Source of the DNA: Gemmatimonadota bacterium
GTDB taxonomy: Bacteria > Gemmatimonadota > Gemmatimonadetes > Longimicrobiales > Gaopeijiaceae
Assembly (NCBI GenBank): GCA_029262115.1
Contig: JAJCZZ010000072.1
Location: forward strand, 38,018 to 102,017
Direction: 5' to 3'
Length of the DNA stretch: 64,000 nt
A program made the position numbers and the translations under genes. Every line of letters begins with the position of its first letter. Within the stretch, counting starts at the first letter, position 1. Below the pieces are notes generated by a model. It saw nothing but the letters and a program-made list of their open reading frames with translations. It was not told the origin of the DNA and ran no database searches. This document shows, in pieces, positions 52,116 to 60,410 of the stretch.

Positions 52116-53396
52116 GTGAGCCGCCCCCTCCACAGAAACGTCTGGGTGACGTCGGCCACCAGCTTCCTCACGGATGTGTCCAGCGAGATGCTGCAGAATG
52201 TCCTTCCGCTGTTTCTGGCCAACGTCCTGGGTGTGCGCGTCTGGGCGGTGGGCGCCGTCGAAGGCCTGGCCGACACCACCGCCGCCGTGGTCAAGCTCTA
52301 CTCGGGATGGATATCCGACCGGCTCGCCTCCCGGAAGTGGCCGGCCGTTGCCGGGTACGCCGTGTCGGCGTCCGCCAAGCCCTTCTACCTGATCGTCGCG
52401 TCGTGGACCGCCGTGGCGGGGGTCCGGTGGGCCGACCGGGTCGGAAAAGGGATCCGCTCCGCCCCCCGCGACGCCCTGCTCGCGGATTCGGTCGAGCCCG
52501 CCCGGCGGGGCCTCGCCTTTGGCATCCACCGGGCGGCGGATACCGGCGGCGCCGTGGTCGGCCTGGCCGTCACGCTGTGGGTGGTCAATGCGGTTCAGGG
52601 GAACGCCGCCCTCCTGGAAGCGGAGACCTTCCGCACGCTCGTGCGCTGGAGTCTCGTGCCCGCGTTCCTGGCGGTCGGCGTTCTGGCGGTGGGGGCGCGG
52701 GAGGTGGCGGGGGCGCGGGAGGTGGCGGGAGCGCGGGAGGTGGCGGGAGCGCGGGCGGAGGGTGACGGTGCCCGTGCGGCCGTGCACCCAGCGCCTCGGA
52801 TGACCCACGCCATCCGCGGATTCGGCCGACCGTTTCTGGTCTTCTTGACCGCCTCGGCCATCTTCGCGATCGGCAACTCGGCCGACGCCTTCCTGATCCT
52901 GCGGGCACAGGAGCGGGGGCTGGGGGTGGTCGGCGTGCTGTGGACGCTGCTGGCGTTCAACATCGTCTACACGGCCGTGTCAGCGCCCGCCGGAGCGCTC
53001 GCGGACCGCATCCCGCGGGCCCGGGTCGTCGTGGGCGGGTGGATCGTCTACGGCCTCGTCTACCTGGGATTCGCGACGGCTGACTCGGCCCGCGCTGTGG
53101 TCGCGCTGTTCATCGTGTACGGGGCCTATCACGGGCTCGTGGCCGGGGCGGCCAAGGCGCTCGTCGCGGACTTGGTTCCGCCCGCCCAGCGCGGGTTGGG
53201 CTACGGAGCCTACCACGCGGTGGTGGGGCTTCTGGCGCTGCCCGCGTCGGTCCTGGCCGGCGTCCTGTGGCAGGGGGTGGGGTCGTGGGGCGGCCTGGGA
53301 GCCGCCGCCCCGTTCTGGTTCGGAGCGGGCACGGCCGTGGTCGCGAGCGCGGTGATGGTGCTCGGCGGGGCGACGGGGACAGGCACCCGAGTGTGA
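52116..53396 (+). CDS. MFS transporter
   Basis: 426-aa major facilitator permease, 10-12 helices. The first half has 'TSFLTDVSSEMLQNVLPLFLANVLGV' and 'RWADRVGKGIRSAPRDALLADSV', the second 'FAIGNSADAFLILRAQERGLGVVGVLW' and 'PAGALADRIPRARVVVGGW', as in the YfkL/DitE-like MFS group. The central loop (about residues 193-213) carries an in-frame tandem repeat (Gly-Ala-Arg-Glu-Val-Ala three times). The start is GTG 52116 with only a weak upstream site; the substrate is unknown. It follows the YfcC-like gene by 137 bp. Confidence 0.85.
   Translation: MSRPLHRNVWVTSATSFLTDVSSEMLQNVLPLFLANVLGVRVWAVGAVEGLADTTAAVVKLYSGWISDRLASRKWPAVAGYAVSASAKPFYLIVASWTAVAGVRWADRVGKGIRSAPRDALLADSVEPARRGLAFGIHRAADTGGAVVGLAVTLWVVNAVQGNAALLEAETFRTLVRWSLVPAFLAVGVLAVGAREVAGAREVAGAREVAGARAEGDGARAAVHPAPRMTHAIRGFGRPFLVFLTASAIFAIGNSADAFLILRAQERGLGVVGVLWTLLAFNIVYTAVSAPAGALADRIPRARVVVGGWIVYGLVYLGFATADSARAVVALFIVYGAYHGLVAGAAKALVADLVPPAQRGLGYGAYHAVVGLLALPASVLAGVLWQGVGSWGGLGAAAPFWFGAGTAVVASAVMVLGGATGTGTRV
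52692..52754. repeat. In-frame 18-bp tandem repeat in the MFS gene
   Basis: Three full 18-bp units (52692-52709, 52710-52727, 52728-52745) and half a fourth encode Gly-Ala-Arg-Glu-Val-Ala repeats in the central cytosolic loop of the transporter. The units differ by a single base, so the array is young. Copy-number change would keep the frame. Confidence 0.75.
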
Positions 53397-53439
53397 CCAC
53401 GAGGAACCGGGCAACGCCAGCCGTGCCATCCCGCCCGCC

Positions 53440-54000
53440 TCAGCCGCCCCGCGCCCATTCCTCCTTGAGGATCCCGTACACCTCGACGTCCTCGAACGTC
53501 CCCCACTTCAGGAGATGCTCCCGCAGCCTACCCTCGTGCCGCATCCCCAACTTCTGGAGAACCCGGCCCGATGCTCCGTTCCACGAGAAGTGGAATGCGG
53601 TGATCCGATGGAGATCGAGTTCGCTGAAGCCGTAGGAGATCAGGGCACGCCCTGCCTCGGTGGCGTACCCGCGACTCCAGAACGGGCCCCCCATCCAGTA
53701 GGCGAGCTCCGCGCGGTCGTGCAGTGGCTTGAAGATGAGGGCGATGGCACCGACCAACCCGTCCTCGGACGTCACCGCCAACTCGAGTTGCGCACCGTCT
53801 TCCCACGCGGCCGCTTGGCTCTCGATCCAGGCCTCCGCGACCCCGTCCTCGTACGGGTGCGGGACCTGGATCGTGCCCGCAGCCACTTCGTGGGCCCCGG
53901 CGAGCGCCCGGACGCTGTTCGCGTCGTCCAACGTCAATGGGCGGAGAACCAGCCGCTCGGTGGGGAGGGTGGGGAGGGGCATCGGGCGAACTGTGGACAT
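53440..54000 (-). CDS. GNAT family N-acetyltransferase (RimJ/RimL-like)
   Basis: 186-aa acetyltransferase. 'TERLVLRPLTLDDANSVRAL' is the family opening, 'GAIALIFKPLHDRAELAYWMGGPFWSRGYATEAGRALISYGFSELDLHRITAFHF' contains the acetyl-CoA region ('SRGYATEA'), and 'NGASGRVLQKLGMRHEG' is the conserved end motif. It uses acetyl-CoA to modify an amine, perhaps a protein N-terminus or small molecule. ATG 54000 is selected; ATG 53982 is equally possible as neither has a strong ribosome binding site. It converges with the MFS gene. Confidence 0.88.
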   Translation of the reverse strand: MSTVRPMPLPTLPTERLVLRPLTLDDANSVRALAGAHEVAAGTIQVPHPYEDGVAEAWIESQAAAWEDGAQLELAVTSEDGLVGAIALIFKPLHDRAELAYWMGGPFWSRGYATEAGRALISYGFSELDLHRITAFHFSWNGASGRVLQKLGMRHEGRLREHLLKWGTFEDVEVYGILKEEWARGG

Positions 54001-54077
54001 CGGCCGAAGGTGATTACTGGTCCTGTTCCGTGCAATGCGCCCCCCCTGTCCGAGGGACCCGCGATCATCTCCCGACG

Positions 54078-54416
54078 TTATCGGCCAAGGTCGTTCCAAT
54101 ATTCCCGTAGCTCAGACCGCTTTCGCCAATATCCGCTCAGGTGGATCACAACACCCACGACGGCGACCAACCACCCCGCAATCGCCCAGCCCATGGGGGC
54201 CGCCCTCCAGGTGGCGACCAAGAACAGAACGATGCCAGATCCCATGAGAAGCTTCGCCACGCGGTGCCAACGGTTCACCGCCCTAGCCTCCGCGACCTCA
54301 CCCTGGATCAGCAGCTCGGGATTCTGGAAGGCAGTCCGAAAACAAGCGGTCCAAGTATCTTCCCCACGTGCCCACCAGCGCCCCTGGTAGCCTCCACTCC
54401 ATGGCAGACAAGGCAT
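54078..54416 (-). CDS. Small membrane protein, unknown; possibly 3' part of a frameshifted gene
   Basis: 112 aa from ATG 54416. The last 80 residues look genuinely coding: 'PELLIQGEVAEARAVNRWHRVAKLLMGSGIVLFLVATWRAAPMGWAIAGWLVAVVGVVIHLSGYW' with two membrane helices and a charged C-terminus. The first 30 residues are odd (Trp/Gly-rich). An overlapping frame (54298-54510) that has a strong GGAGG site could be the real 5' part, joined by a one-base shift near 54320. Function unknown. Confidence 0.45.
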   Translation of the reverse strand: MPCLPWSGGYQGRWWARGEDTWTACFRTAFQNPELLIQGEVAEARAVNRWHRVAKLLMGSGIVLFLVATWRAAPMGWAIAGWLVAVVGVVIHLSGYWRKRSELREYWNDLGR

Positions 54417-54510
54417 TGGCTTCGGGCGAACGAACGAAGGTCGGACTCCATTGGCGGATCAGAGTCGGAATCTCCGGATAGAGCCTGGGTACGGAAACCC
54501 AGTCGACCAC
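54298..54510 (-). CDS. Small hypothetical protein, possibly 5' part of the same gene
   Basis: 70-aa frame starting with GTG 54510, preceded by GGAGG at 5-bp spacing and lying 33 bp after the AAA ATPase stop, so translation start is well supported. 'MVDWVSVPRLYPEIPTLI' and 'LSAMEWRLPGALVGTWGRY' do not match a family I know. It runs into the frame of the downstream membrane segment and may be one broken gene of about 140 codons. Confidence 0.35.
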   Translation of the reverse strand: MVDWVSVPRLYPEIPTLIRQWSPTFVRSPEANALSAMEWRLPGALVGTWGRYLDRLFSDCLPESRAADPG

Positions 54511-54543
54511 ATCTACCTCCGCCGCTCGGTGCGATCCCTTCGC

Positions 54544-56037
54544 TCAATCACCCTCGTACATCCGCTCGAGGTCCACAACTTCCAGATCGGCGCGTTCGCC
54601 CGAAGAAACCCGTACGTCATCATCAAACGATGAGCCGAATAGGAGTAGTTTTGCGCTCCTCGCTCGATCACCGAGTGCGATGCGTGCCTCCTCGAGGCGC
54701 CGCACGTGCCGCATCGTGAACTGCGCACCAACCTTTGCCTCACCAATGGCGTGCACAGTGCGCCCTCCTGGGGCGACGGCATCATCCGCTGCAACCACAA
54801 CATCGATTTCCCTCGGCTCGGTGGCTCCGGTTTCGGTGTTCGTAACGGTCAAGGCTGTCGGACCGACATGGTTTGGTAGACCGCCAAGAGTGTCCTGGCT
54901 GGCGAAGTGCGTAGTCCATGATCGCGCCATCGCCTCAAAGCACGGGCCAAGCACCTGTGACCTGAACGTGGGAATGAGGTCACCCCAAAGCGCTTCGGTG
55001 TTGACGCCATGTCGTCCAAGGCGCGCTTCGTTACGGCGGATTACAGCATAGTGGAAACGAATGAGGGGGTCCGACGGCTGGTATGTCGGCCGATTGTCTC
55101 GAACCGGATCCTGCACCTCTTCTATGAAGGAGGCAGACGCGAGTGCGCTCACTATGCTATGCAGTGAACTACCCGAGATATTCACGTACTTCGTCAGCGA
55201 ACTCCACGCGTGGTTGCCGAGAGCGACGCCGGCGAGCGTCGAATGGTACAGGTTCGGCTTTCGCACCTTCGATAGGGCCGGATCCTCGCCGAGGAGAAGC
55301 TCCACTTCGCCGAAGAGTGGGGCGGCAGGCGAAAGCACGCGGCGGCAGACCCACCGACCAAAGTCTTCGGAAGATGCGGGTAGATCGTTCTCGACCATCT
55401 CCCGCGCGTATGCGGCTACTCCACCGAGCACTGCATAGGTCTCTACTGCCGTCATGTGGTCGTCGATGCCATGCAGGTGCCGTGCTGTGCGGAAGTCGAA
55501 CGGTTGCATCCTCAGGTCCAGCCCTGCTCGTCCCCGGAGCGGGGCGGTACCGGTCAGGAGCATGCCCATCACGCTCATGGCCGAGCCGCAAAGGACGAGT
55601 CGAGTCCTGGAGCCCCGTCGAGTCTTTCCCCGGGGAGCGTAGGCGCGCTGGATAATGGAGTCGAGTGCGGGAGTATGCTCCAGGAGGTACGGGAATTCAT
55701 CAAGCACGACCAGCATCTCACGGTCCCGGCCGAGCGCGACAAGGGCGTCAACCGCCTCATCCCAGGTATCGAGCGCGAGGGGGGCTCCGGCACCGATGTG
55801 TTTTCCCAGGTGCTCGCCCATGTCCCGAAGTGCTTCGGCACTGGAGCCACGAAGAGCGTGGTAGTAGAAGCCGCCTACCTGCTCGGACAGATCCTGGAGC
55901 ATGAACGACTTCCCGATCCGGCGGCGCCCCCAGACGATGCCGAGGCTGGAGTAGGGCTCGCCGCTTTTCGCGAACTCCGTGAGTCGCCCCCACTCCGAGT
56001 CTCTCCCAATCAGGTCATGTGAGGGCTCGATCGCCAT
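54544..56037 (-). CDS. AAA ATPase of the archaeal-ATPase/DUF234-like family
   Basis: About 497-aa ATPase. The Walker A region is 'GIVWGRRRIGKSFML' (about 35-49) and Walker B 'EMLVVLDEFPYLLE' (about 108-121), followed by 'RLVLCGSAMSVM' sensor 1. A winged-helix-like middle and a C-terminal segment 'EIDVVVAADD...HAIGEAKVG' with Asp and Glu-x-Lys of a PD-(D/E)XK fold complete the family architecture. Such ATPases are often mobile accessory genes of unknown role. ATG 56037 has GGAG 6 bp upstream; the frame also allows TTG 56052. The gene looks less GC-rich than neighbours, suggesting acquisition. Confidence 0.82.
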   Translation of the reverse strand: MAIEPSHDLIGRDSEWGRLTEFAKSGEPYSSLGIVWGRRRIGKSFMLQDLSEQVGGFYYHALRGSSAEALRDMGEHLGKHIGAGAPLALDTWDEAVDALVALGRDREMLVVLDEFPYLLEHTPALDSIIQRAYAPRGKTRRGSRTRLVLCGSAMSVMGMLLTGTAPLRGRAGLDLRMQPFDFRTARHLHGIDDHMTAVETYAVLGGVAAYAREMVENDLPASSEDFGRWVCRRVLSPAAPLFGEVELLLGEDPALSKVRKPNLYHSTLAGVALGNHAWSSLTKYVNISGSSLHSIVSALASASFIEEVQDPVRDNRPTYQPSDPLIRFHYAVIRRNEARLGRHGVNTEALWGDLIPTFRSQVLGPCFEAMARSWTTHFASQDTLGGLPNHVGPTALTVTNTETGATEPREIDVVVAADDAVAPGGRTVHAIGEAKVGAQFTMRHVRRLEEARIALGDRARSAKLLLFGSSFDDDVRVSSGERADLEVVDLERMYEGD

Positions 56038-56049
56038 CCGTAACTCCAT

Positions 56050-56136
56050 CAAGATACAGTACAGTTTCTTGGAGCAAGCCGTACGAGGATCGCCCAGCCA
56101 CTCACTCCAGTAAGATACACTACATTAAGATGTAGT
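56050..56136 (-). promoter_or_regulatory. AT-rich control region with 14-bp direct repeats and inverted repeat
   Basis: Two near-identical 14-mers, TAAGATACACTACA (56111-56124) and CAAGATACAGTACA (56050-56063), match at 12 of 14 positions. The distal one overlaps a perfect 7-bp inverted repeat ACTACAT/ATGTAGT (56119-56136, 4-nt spacer). They lie immediately upstream of the ATPase ribosome binding site. A dedicated repressor or activator site is likely. No regulator gene for it is visible nearby apart from the PadR at 56309. Confidence 0.5.
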
Positions 56137-56194
56137 AACAATAATCGCTGAGAGCCCCCCCAGACGGAGCCCCGCCGCCGATCTCCCGAGCACA

Positions 56195-56229
56195 AACAGT
56201 ATTGATTCATATCGATACTGTTTTATACT
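56195..56229 (+). promoter_or_regulatory. Promoter and operator of the second PadR-ADOP operon
   Basis: Perfect 8-bp inverted repeats AACAGTAT (56195-56202) and ATACTGTT (56215-56222) flank a 12-nt AT-rich centre. A promoter-like pair TTGATT (56202-56207) and TATACT (56224-56229), 16 bp apart, overlaps the palindrome, so a bound dimer would block RNA polymerase. The PadR start is about 80 bp downstream. The palindrome has no sequence in common with the operators of the first PadR-ADOP module. Confidence 0.6.
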
Positions 56230-56308
56230 GAACTGCGCGCGGTCGGAGCGGAGGTCACTTCGATCGCGGAAGCCTCCTCGGCACCTCAACCCACTGCCCA
56301 GACACCCC

Positions 56309-56638
56309 ATGTCCCGACTCACCCACCTCAAGCCCGCTTGGTTTCACATCCTTTTGGCGTTGGCGAACGGCGCGCAGCACGGGTACGCGATCCGTCAGGC
56401 GGTCGAGGACCGCACGGACGGGGCCGTCCGGCTCTGGCCCGCGACGCTGTACGGGTCGATCCGCGAGCTGTCCGAGCACGGGGTGATCGAGGCGCTGGAG
56501 GGCGAGGAGGACCCCGACGACGACCAACGGAGGCGCTACTACCGGCTGACGGATGCCGGACGTGCCGTCCTGTCCGCCGAGGTCGAGCGGCTCCAGGGGC
56601 TGGTCGACGTGGCCCGGTCGAGCGAGGCGTTGGCGTGA
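56309..56638 (+). CDS. PadR family transcriptional regulator
   Basis: 109-aa winged-helix repressor. 'LKPAWFHILLALANGAQHGYAIRQAVEDRTDGAVRLWPATLYGSIRELSEHGVIEAL' is the PadR domain, and 'RRRYYRLTDAGRAVLSAEVERLQGLVDVARS' the wing and C-terminal helix. It precedes the second ADOP permease by 74 bp and is only distantly like the first PadR of this window. An operator-promoter with an 8-bp palindrome lies upstream. Confidence 0.92.
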   Translation: MSRLTHLKPAWFHILLALANGAQHGYAIRQAVEDRTDGAVRLWPATLYGSIRELSEHGVIEALEGEEDPDDDQRRRYYRLTDAGRAVLSAEVERLQGLVDVARSSEALA

Positions 56639-56712
56639 GGCGCACCAACGTTCGGCGCCCGTCGCGAGGCGTGAAGGCGTGAACACGTGAGGCCCCGGGA
56701 CGTAGGGCGAGC

Positions 56713-59412
56713 ATGAGGCCCGGCGTCGAGCCCCGCTCAATCCGGCTGATGTGCCGCCTGTACCGGTGGGCGACGCTCCTGCTTCCGCCGGACTTCCGGT
56801 CGTCGCTGCTCGCGGAGGGCGGGCGGGATCTCCTCCAGCTTCTGCGCGAAGCGCACAAGGAGCGGGGGCCGGAGGCGGTGCTGAGGCAGGGCGGGGCGGC
56901 GCTGGCCGACGTACTCGCCGCCGCGCCGCGGGAGTGGCGGGCGCAATCGATGAGGAATACGAACTCGACGGGAGGTGGGGGGATGGCGGACCGACTGAAC
57001 GAACTGAAAGTTGCGGCGCGGGCGCTGGCGAAGCGGCCGGGCTACGCCGCGGCTGCGGTGATCACCCTCGCGCTCGGGATGGGCTCTACGGTGGCCATCT
57101 TCACGATCGTGAACGCGGTCGTGCTGCAACCGCTCCCCTACGCGGATGCGAACCGCCTGGTCACGATCCGTCACCACGCGCCGGGCCTCGACCTGCCGGA
57201 CCTCTCGAACTCACCCGGGACGATCCGCGTCTACCGGGAGGAGGCGGACTTCCTCCAGGCTATGGCCCCCTACGGCCGTGCGTCGATGAACCTCACCGGC
57301 GGGGCGGCGCCGGAGCGCGTTCGGGCCGTTTCGGCGGCCCCGTCCCTGTTCTCCGTTCTCGGGGTCGCGCCGTCGCTGGGCCGTCCGTTCAATGACGCGG
57401 ACGCGACCGAGGGTCCCGCCTTGGCCACGATCCTCTCCCATCGGTTCTGGACCTCGAACTTCGGAGGAGACCCGTCCGTCATCGGTCGCTCCGTGACGCT
57501 CGACGGGAGCCCGGTCGAGGTCGTCGGAGTCGCCCCGGCCGGCTTCGCCTTCCCCAACCCGGACGTCGACCTCTACGTGCCCATGTGGGTGGACCCGCTC
57601 GGCGATTTCGGAGCCTTCGGTACGCAGATGGTGGCGCGGCTCGCGCCCACCATCTCGGTTGAAGCTGCGCAGGCTCGCACGGACGACTTGAACGCTCGCT
57701 TCCCCGACTTCTTCGAGGGCATCGAGAGCCTCCTGGATCAGGCGGGCTGGTCCGCAACGGTGGTCCCGTACAAGGACTTCATCGTGGGACCCGACGTGGC
57801 GTCTACGCTCTGGCTTCTGCTGGGGACGGTCGGGGTCGTCCTGCTCATCGCCTGCGCCAACGTCGCCAACCTGTTCCTGGTTCGGTCCGACGGACGCCAG
57901 AAGGAGATTGCGGTGCGGCGGGCCATGGGAGCGCGGCCCGGCCACATCGCGCGGTCCTTCCTGGCCGAATCCGTGGTTTTGGGCGTGGCGGGCGGAATCC
58001 TGGGGGTGGCGCTGGCCGCCTTCGGCATTTCGCTGCTCGCGGCGCACGGGCCGGAGGAGTTGCCGCGTCTTCATGAAGTTCGTTTCGGGGCGTCGGCTCT
58101 GATCCTTGCCGGTGCTTTGGCGATGGGCGTGGCCGTGGTCCTTGGATCCGTACCGGCCCTGGCCAGCCGGAGGAGCACGCCAGCGGGGATCCTCCGCGAC
58201 GGCGAGCGGGGTTCGACGGTCGGGCGAAGCCGGCAGCGCGGACGGAACACGCTGGTGGCTGGGCAGTTGGCGCTGGCCCTCGTTCTCCTCGTCGGGTCCG
58301 GCCTCATGCTCCGCTCCTTCGCCGCGCTGCGCGGCGTGGACGCCGGAATCGACGGAACGGGCGTGACCGTCGTCGGCTTGAGAGTCAGCGACACACCGAG
58401 CGACGAAGCCGCGCGCTTCTTCCAGCAGGTCGCCGAGGAGGTAGCCACCCTGCCGGGCATCGCCTCCGTCGGACTATCCGGGCATGTGCCCATCGGTGGC
58501 GGCAACAACAACGGCGGCTCGTTCTACATCGAATCGCGACCGCGAGACGAGGGCGACTTGCCCCCGGTCGCCATGTACAAGCCCATCGGGGCCGACTACC
58601 TCGACGCGCTCCGTCAACCACTTCGTGCCGGGCGGGCCTTGAGGCGCTCGGACTGGGAAACCGGCACACCCGTACTCCTCGTCAACGAAACGTTCTCGCG
58701 CCAGCACTTCGACGGCAACGCCATCGGCGAGCGCATCAAGTGGGACGAATCCGTGCAGTTCGCAGAAATCGTCGGCGTCGTCGGGAACGTCCGGGAGTTC
58801 GGCCTCCAGGAAGAAGCCGGTCCGGTAGCATATTTGCCCATGGTCGTGGGTGACTGGTCGTATCCCAACCTGGAGGGGATGTACCTCTTCGCTCGCGCGG
58901 ACGGCGACCGCACGGTGCCGGTGCCGGCCATTCGCGAGATCGTTCGTCGGCTGAATCCGGACGTACCGGTCACGTCCGTCCGTACCATGGACGAAGTCAT
59001 GGCGGGCGGGATGGCTGCGACTTCGTTCACGATGCTGCTTCTCGGTATCGCCTCGGGAATCGCGCTTTTCCTCGGCGCCGTCGGACTGTTCGGCGTGGTG
59101 TCGTACGTGGTCGGGCAGCGTACTCGCGAGATCGGCGTCCGGGTCGCGCTCGGAGCCGAGTCCTCCGAGATCCAGGGGATGGTGCTGCGCCAGGGCGGGA
59201 AGGTAGCGCTCGGCGGTGTACTCCTTGGGATGGCCGGTGCGGTGGCGCTCAGCCGGGTCATGGCGTCGCTCCTGTACGGCGTCTCGACCAAGGATCCGCT
59301 CGCGTTCGGTCTGGCGCCCGCGGTGCTTCTGCTGGTCGCCGGGCTGGCGACTTGGCTACCCGCGAGGCGGGCGGCTCGGGTCGATCCGTTGGTGGCGCTT
59401 CGCTCGGAGTAG
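56713..59412 (+). CDS. ADOP-type ABC transporter permease (MacB-like)
   Basis: 899-aa duplicated FtsX/MacB permease. The N-terminal 75 residues ('RRYR'-like 'CRLYRWATLLLPPDFRSSL' with helical Glu/Arg-rich stretch) are the ADOP-specific start, then 'LKVAARALAKRPGYAAAAVITLALGMGSTVAIFTIVNAVVLQPLPY' opens the first MacB unit. The second unit starts near residue 510 ('RGRNTLVAGQLALALVLLVGSGLMLRSF'), and 'QRTREIGVRVALGAESSEIQGMVLRQGG' is the terminal FtsX motif. No ATPase is adjacent. It is partnered with the upstream PadR. It probably functions in export or in mechanotransmission; the cargo is unknown. Confidence 0.92.
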   Translation: MRPGVEPRSIRLMCRLYRWATLLLPPDFRSSLLAEGGRDLLQLLREAHKERGPEAVLRQGGAALADVLAAAPREWRAQSMRNTNSTGGGGMADRLNELKVAARALAKRPGYAAAAVITLALGMGSTVAIFTIVNAVVLQPLPYADANRLVTIRHHAPGLDLPDLSNSPGTIRVYREEADFLQAMAPYGRASMNLTGGAAPERVRAVSAAPSLFSVLGVAPSLGRPFNDADATEGPALATILSHRFWTSNFGGDPSVIGRSVTLDGSPVEVVGVAPAGFAFPNPDVDLYVPMWVDPLGDFGAFGTQMVARLAPTISVEAAQARTDDLNARFPDFFEGIESLLDQAGWSATVVPYKDFIVGPDVASTLWLLLGTVGVVLLIACANVANLFLVRSDGRQKEIAVRRAMGARPGHIARSFLAESVVLGVAGGILGVALAAFGISLLAAHGPEELPRLHEVRFGASALILAGALAMGVAVVLGSVPALASRRSTPAGILRDGERGSTVGRSRQRGRNTLVAGQLALALVLLVGSGLMLRSFAALRGVDAGIDGTGVTVVGLRVSDTPSDEAARFFQQVAEEVATLPGIASVGLSGHVPIGGGNNNGGSFYIESRPRDEGDLPPVAMYKPIGADYLDALRQPLRAGRALRRSDWETGTPVLLVNETFSRQHFDGNAIGERIKWDESVQFAEIVGVVGNVREFGLQEEAGPVAYLPMVVGDWSYPNLEGMYLFARADGDRTVPVPAIREIVRRLNPDVPVTSVRTMDEVMAGGMAATSFTMLLLGIASGIALFLGAVGLFGVVSYVVGQRTREIGVRVALGAESSEIQGMVLRQGGKVALGGVLLGMAGAVALSRVMASLLYGVSTKDPLAFGLAPAVLLLVAGLATWLPARRAARVDPLVALRSE

Positions 59413-59457
59413 CCGTAGAGCAGGGCCGGGCGGGCGCCGCCCGTGTACATTGTCCGC

Positions 59458-59799
59458 ATGAGCCATCTCACGGAAGCGCAGCGGTCGGCGATCGAAGCTG
59501 TCCTGACGCAGGAACTCGGGAAACTCGAGCGGAGCATGAAGGTCTCGGAAGAGGCCGCGCGCCCGGTCGAGCTCGATCAGACGGCCGTGGGCCGCCTGTC
59601 CCGGATGGACTCGATGCAGAGTCAGAGTATGGCGCAGAATCTGGCCGAGCGGGAGCAGGTGCGTTTCGCCCTGATCCGGGAGGCCCTCGAGCGTCTGGAG
59701 GCGGGCACGTTCGGGCTCTGTTCCGGCTGTTCTGCCCCGGTCCCGTTCGAACGGCTCCTCATCTTCCCGGAGACGCCGACGTGTCAGGCGTGCGGGTGA
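59458..59799 (+). CDS. TraR/DksA family zinc-finger protein
   Basis: 113-aa protein: N-terminal coiled coil (about 5-80, 'EAVLTQELGKLERSMKVSEEAARPVELDQTAVGRLSRMD') and a C-terminal C4 zinc finger 'CSGCSAPVPFERLL' with final 'CQAC'. This is the DksA/TraR fold that inserts into the RNA polymerase secondary channel. The coiled-coil tip DxxDxA motif of DksA is not evident. ATG 59458 is chosen over GTG 59443. A GC-rich hairpin (GGGCGG/CCGCCC near 59429-59443) separates it from the ADOP gene. Confidence 0.88.
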   Translation: MSHLTEAQRSAIEAVLTQELGKLERSMKVSEEAARPVELDQTAVGRLSRMDSMQSQSMAQNLAEREQVRFALIREALERLEAGTFGLCSGCSAPVPFERLLIFPETPTCQACG

Positions 59800-59889
59800 G
59801 ACGGAGCGCCGCGTGACGGCGTCCGAAGGACGGCAGGCGTTGCGGCGGCTCTGTAGGCCCCCGATCCACGGCACCAGGGACGCCCCGCG

Positions 59890-60282
59890 ATGACATCCCC
59901 ACCAAGCGAAGTCCGCGTGGTTGCTGCGGTCATCCAGCGCGACGGCCGGTATCTCGTCGGCCTACGCCGCGCCGACAAGCGACACGGTGGGCTGTGGGAG
60001 TTCCCGGGGGGAAAGTTGGACCCTGGAGAGACGCTCCTGGACGCCGCCGCGCGGGAGTTGGAGGAGGAGCTCGCCGTTCGGTGCGAGGGGATCAGCACCG
60101 TCGTGTGGACCTCGCGCGATCCCGGATCGGTCTACGTGATCGAGTTCGCGAAGGCGCGTATCACCGGTGATCCCGTGGCGCTGGAGCACGAGCGAATCGG
60201 CTGGTTCACGCCGGAAGAGTTGGGTGGAATGCCGCTGGCTCCGGCTGACGCGGCGTTCGTTGCGGATTGTCTGGGGGGATGA
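59890..60282 (+). CDS. Nudix (MutT-like) hydrolase
   Basis: 130-aa Nudix pyrophosphohydrolase. The Nudix box is 'GKLDPGETLLDAAARELEEEL' (about 40-61), matching Gx5Ex7REUxEE; the usual Gly near its end is replaced by Ala. 'VVAAVIQRDGRYLVGLRRADKRHGGLWEFPGG' is close to MutT/8-oxo-dGTPases, and 'WFTPEELGGMPLAPADAAFV' the C-terminal segment of that group. It probably cleans oxidised nucleotides. ATG 59890 follows the DksA-like gene by 90 bp. Confidence 0.9.
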   Translation: MTSPPSEVRVVAAVIQRDGRYLVGLRRADKRHGGLWEFPGGKLDPGETLLDAAARELEEELAVRCEGISTVVWTSRDPGSVYVIEFAKARITGDPVALEHERIGWFTPEELGGMPLAPADAAFVADCLGG

Positions 60283-60410
60283 GCGGAGTGGTGGGTGGGG
60301 TCGCGCGGTTGGCGAATGCGGGCGTCGCCGGTGCGGCGATAGCTGACATCGCCCGAGGGGCGGGCTCGGTGTAACGAAAGTAGTATCTGTGGTGACGACA
60401 CGGAGAGTGT

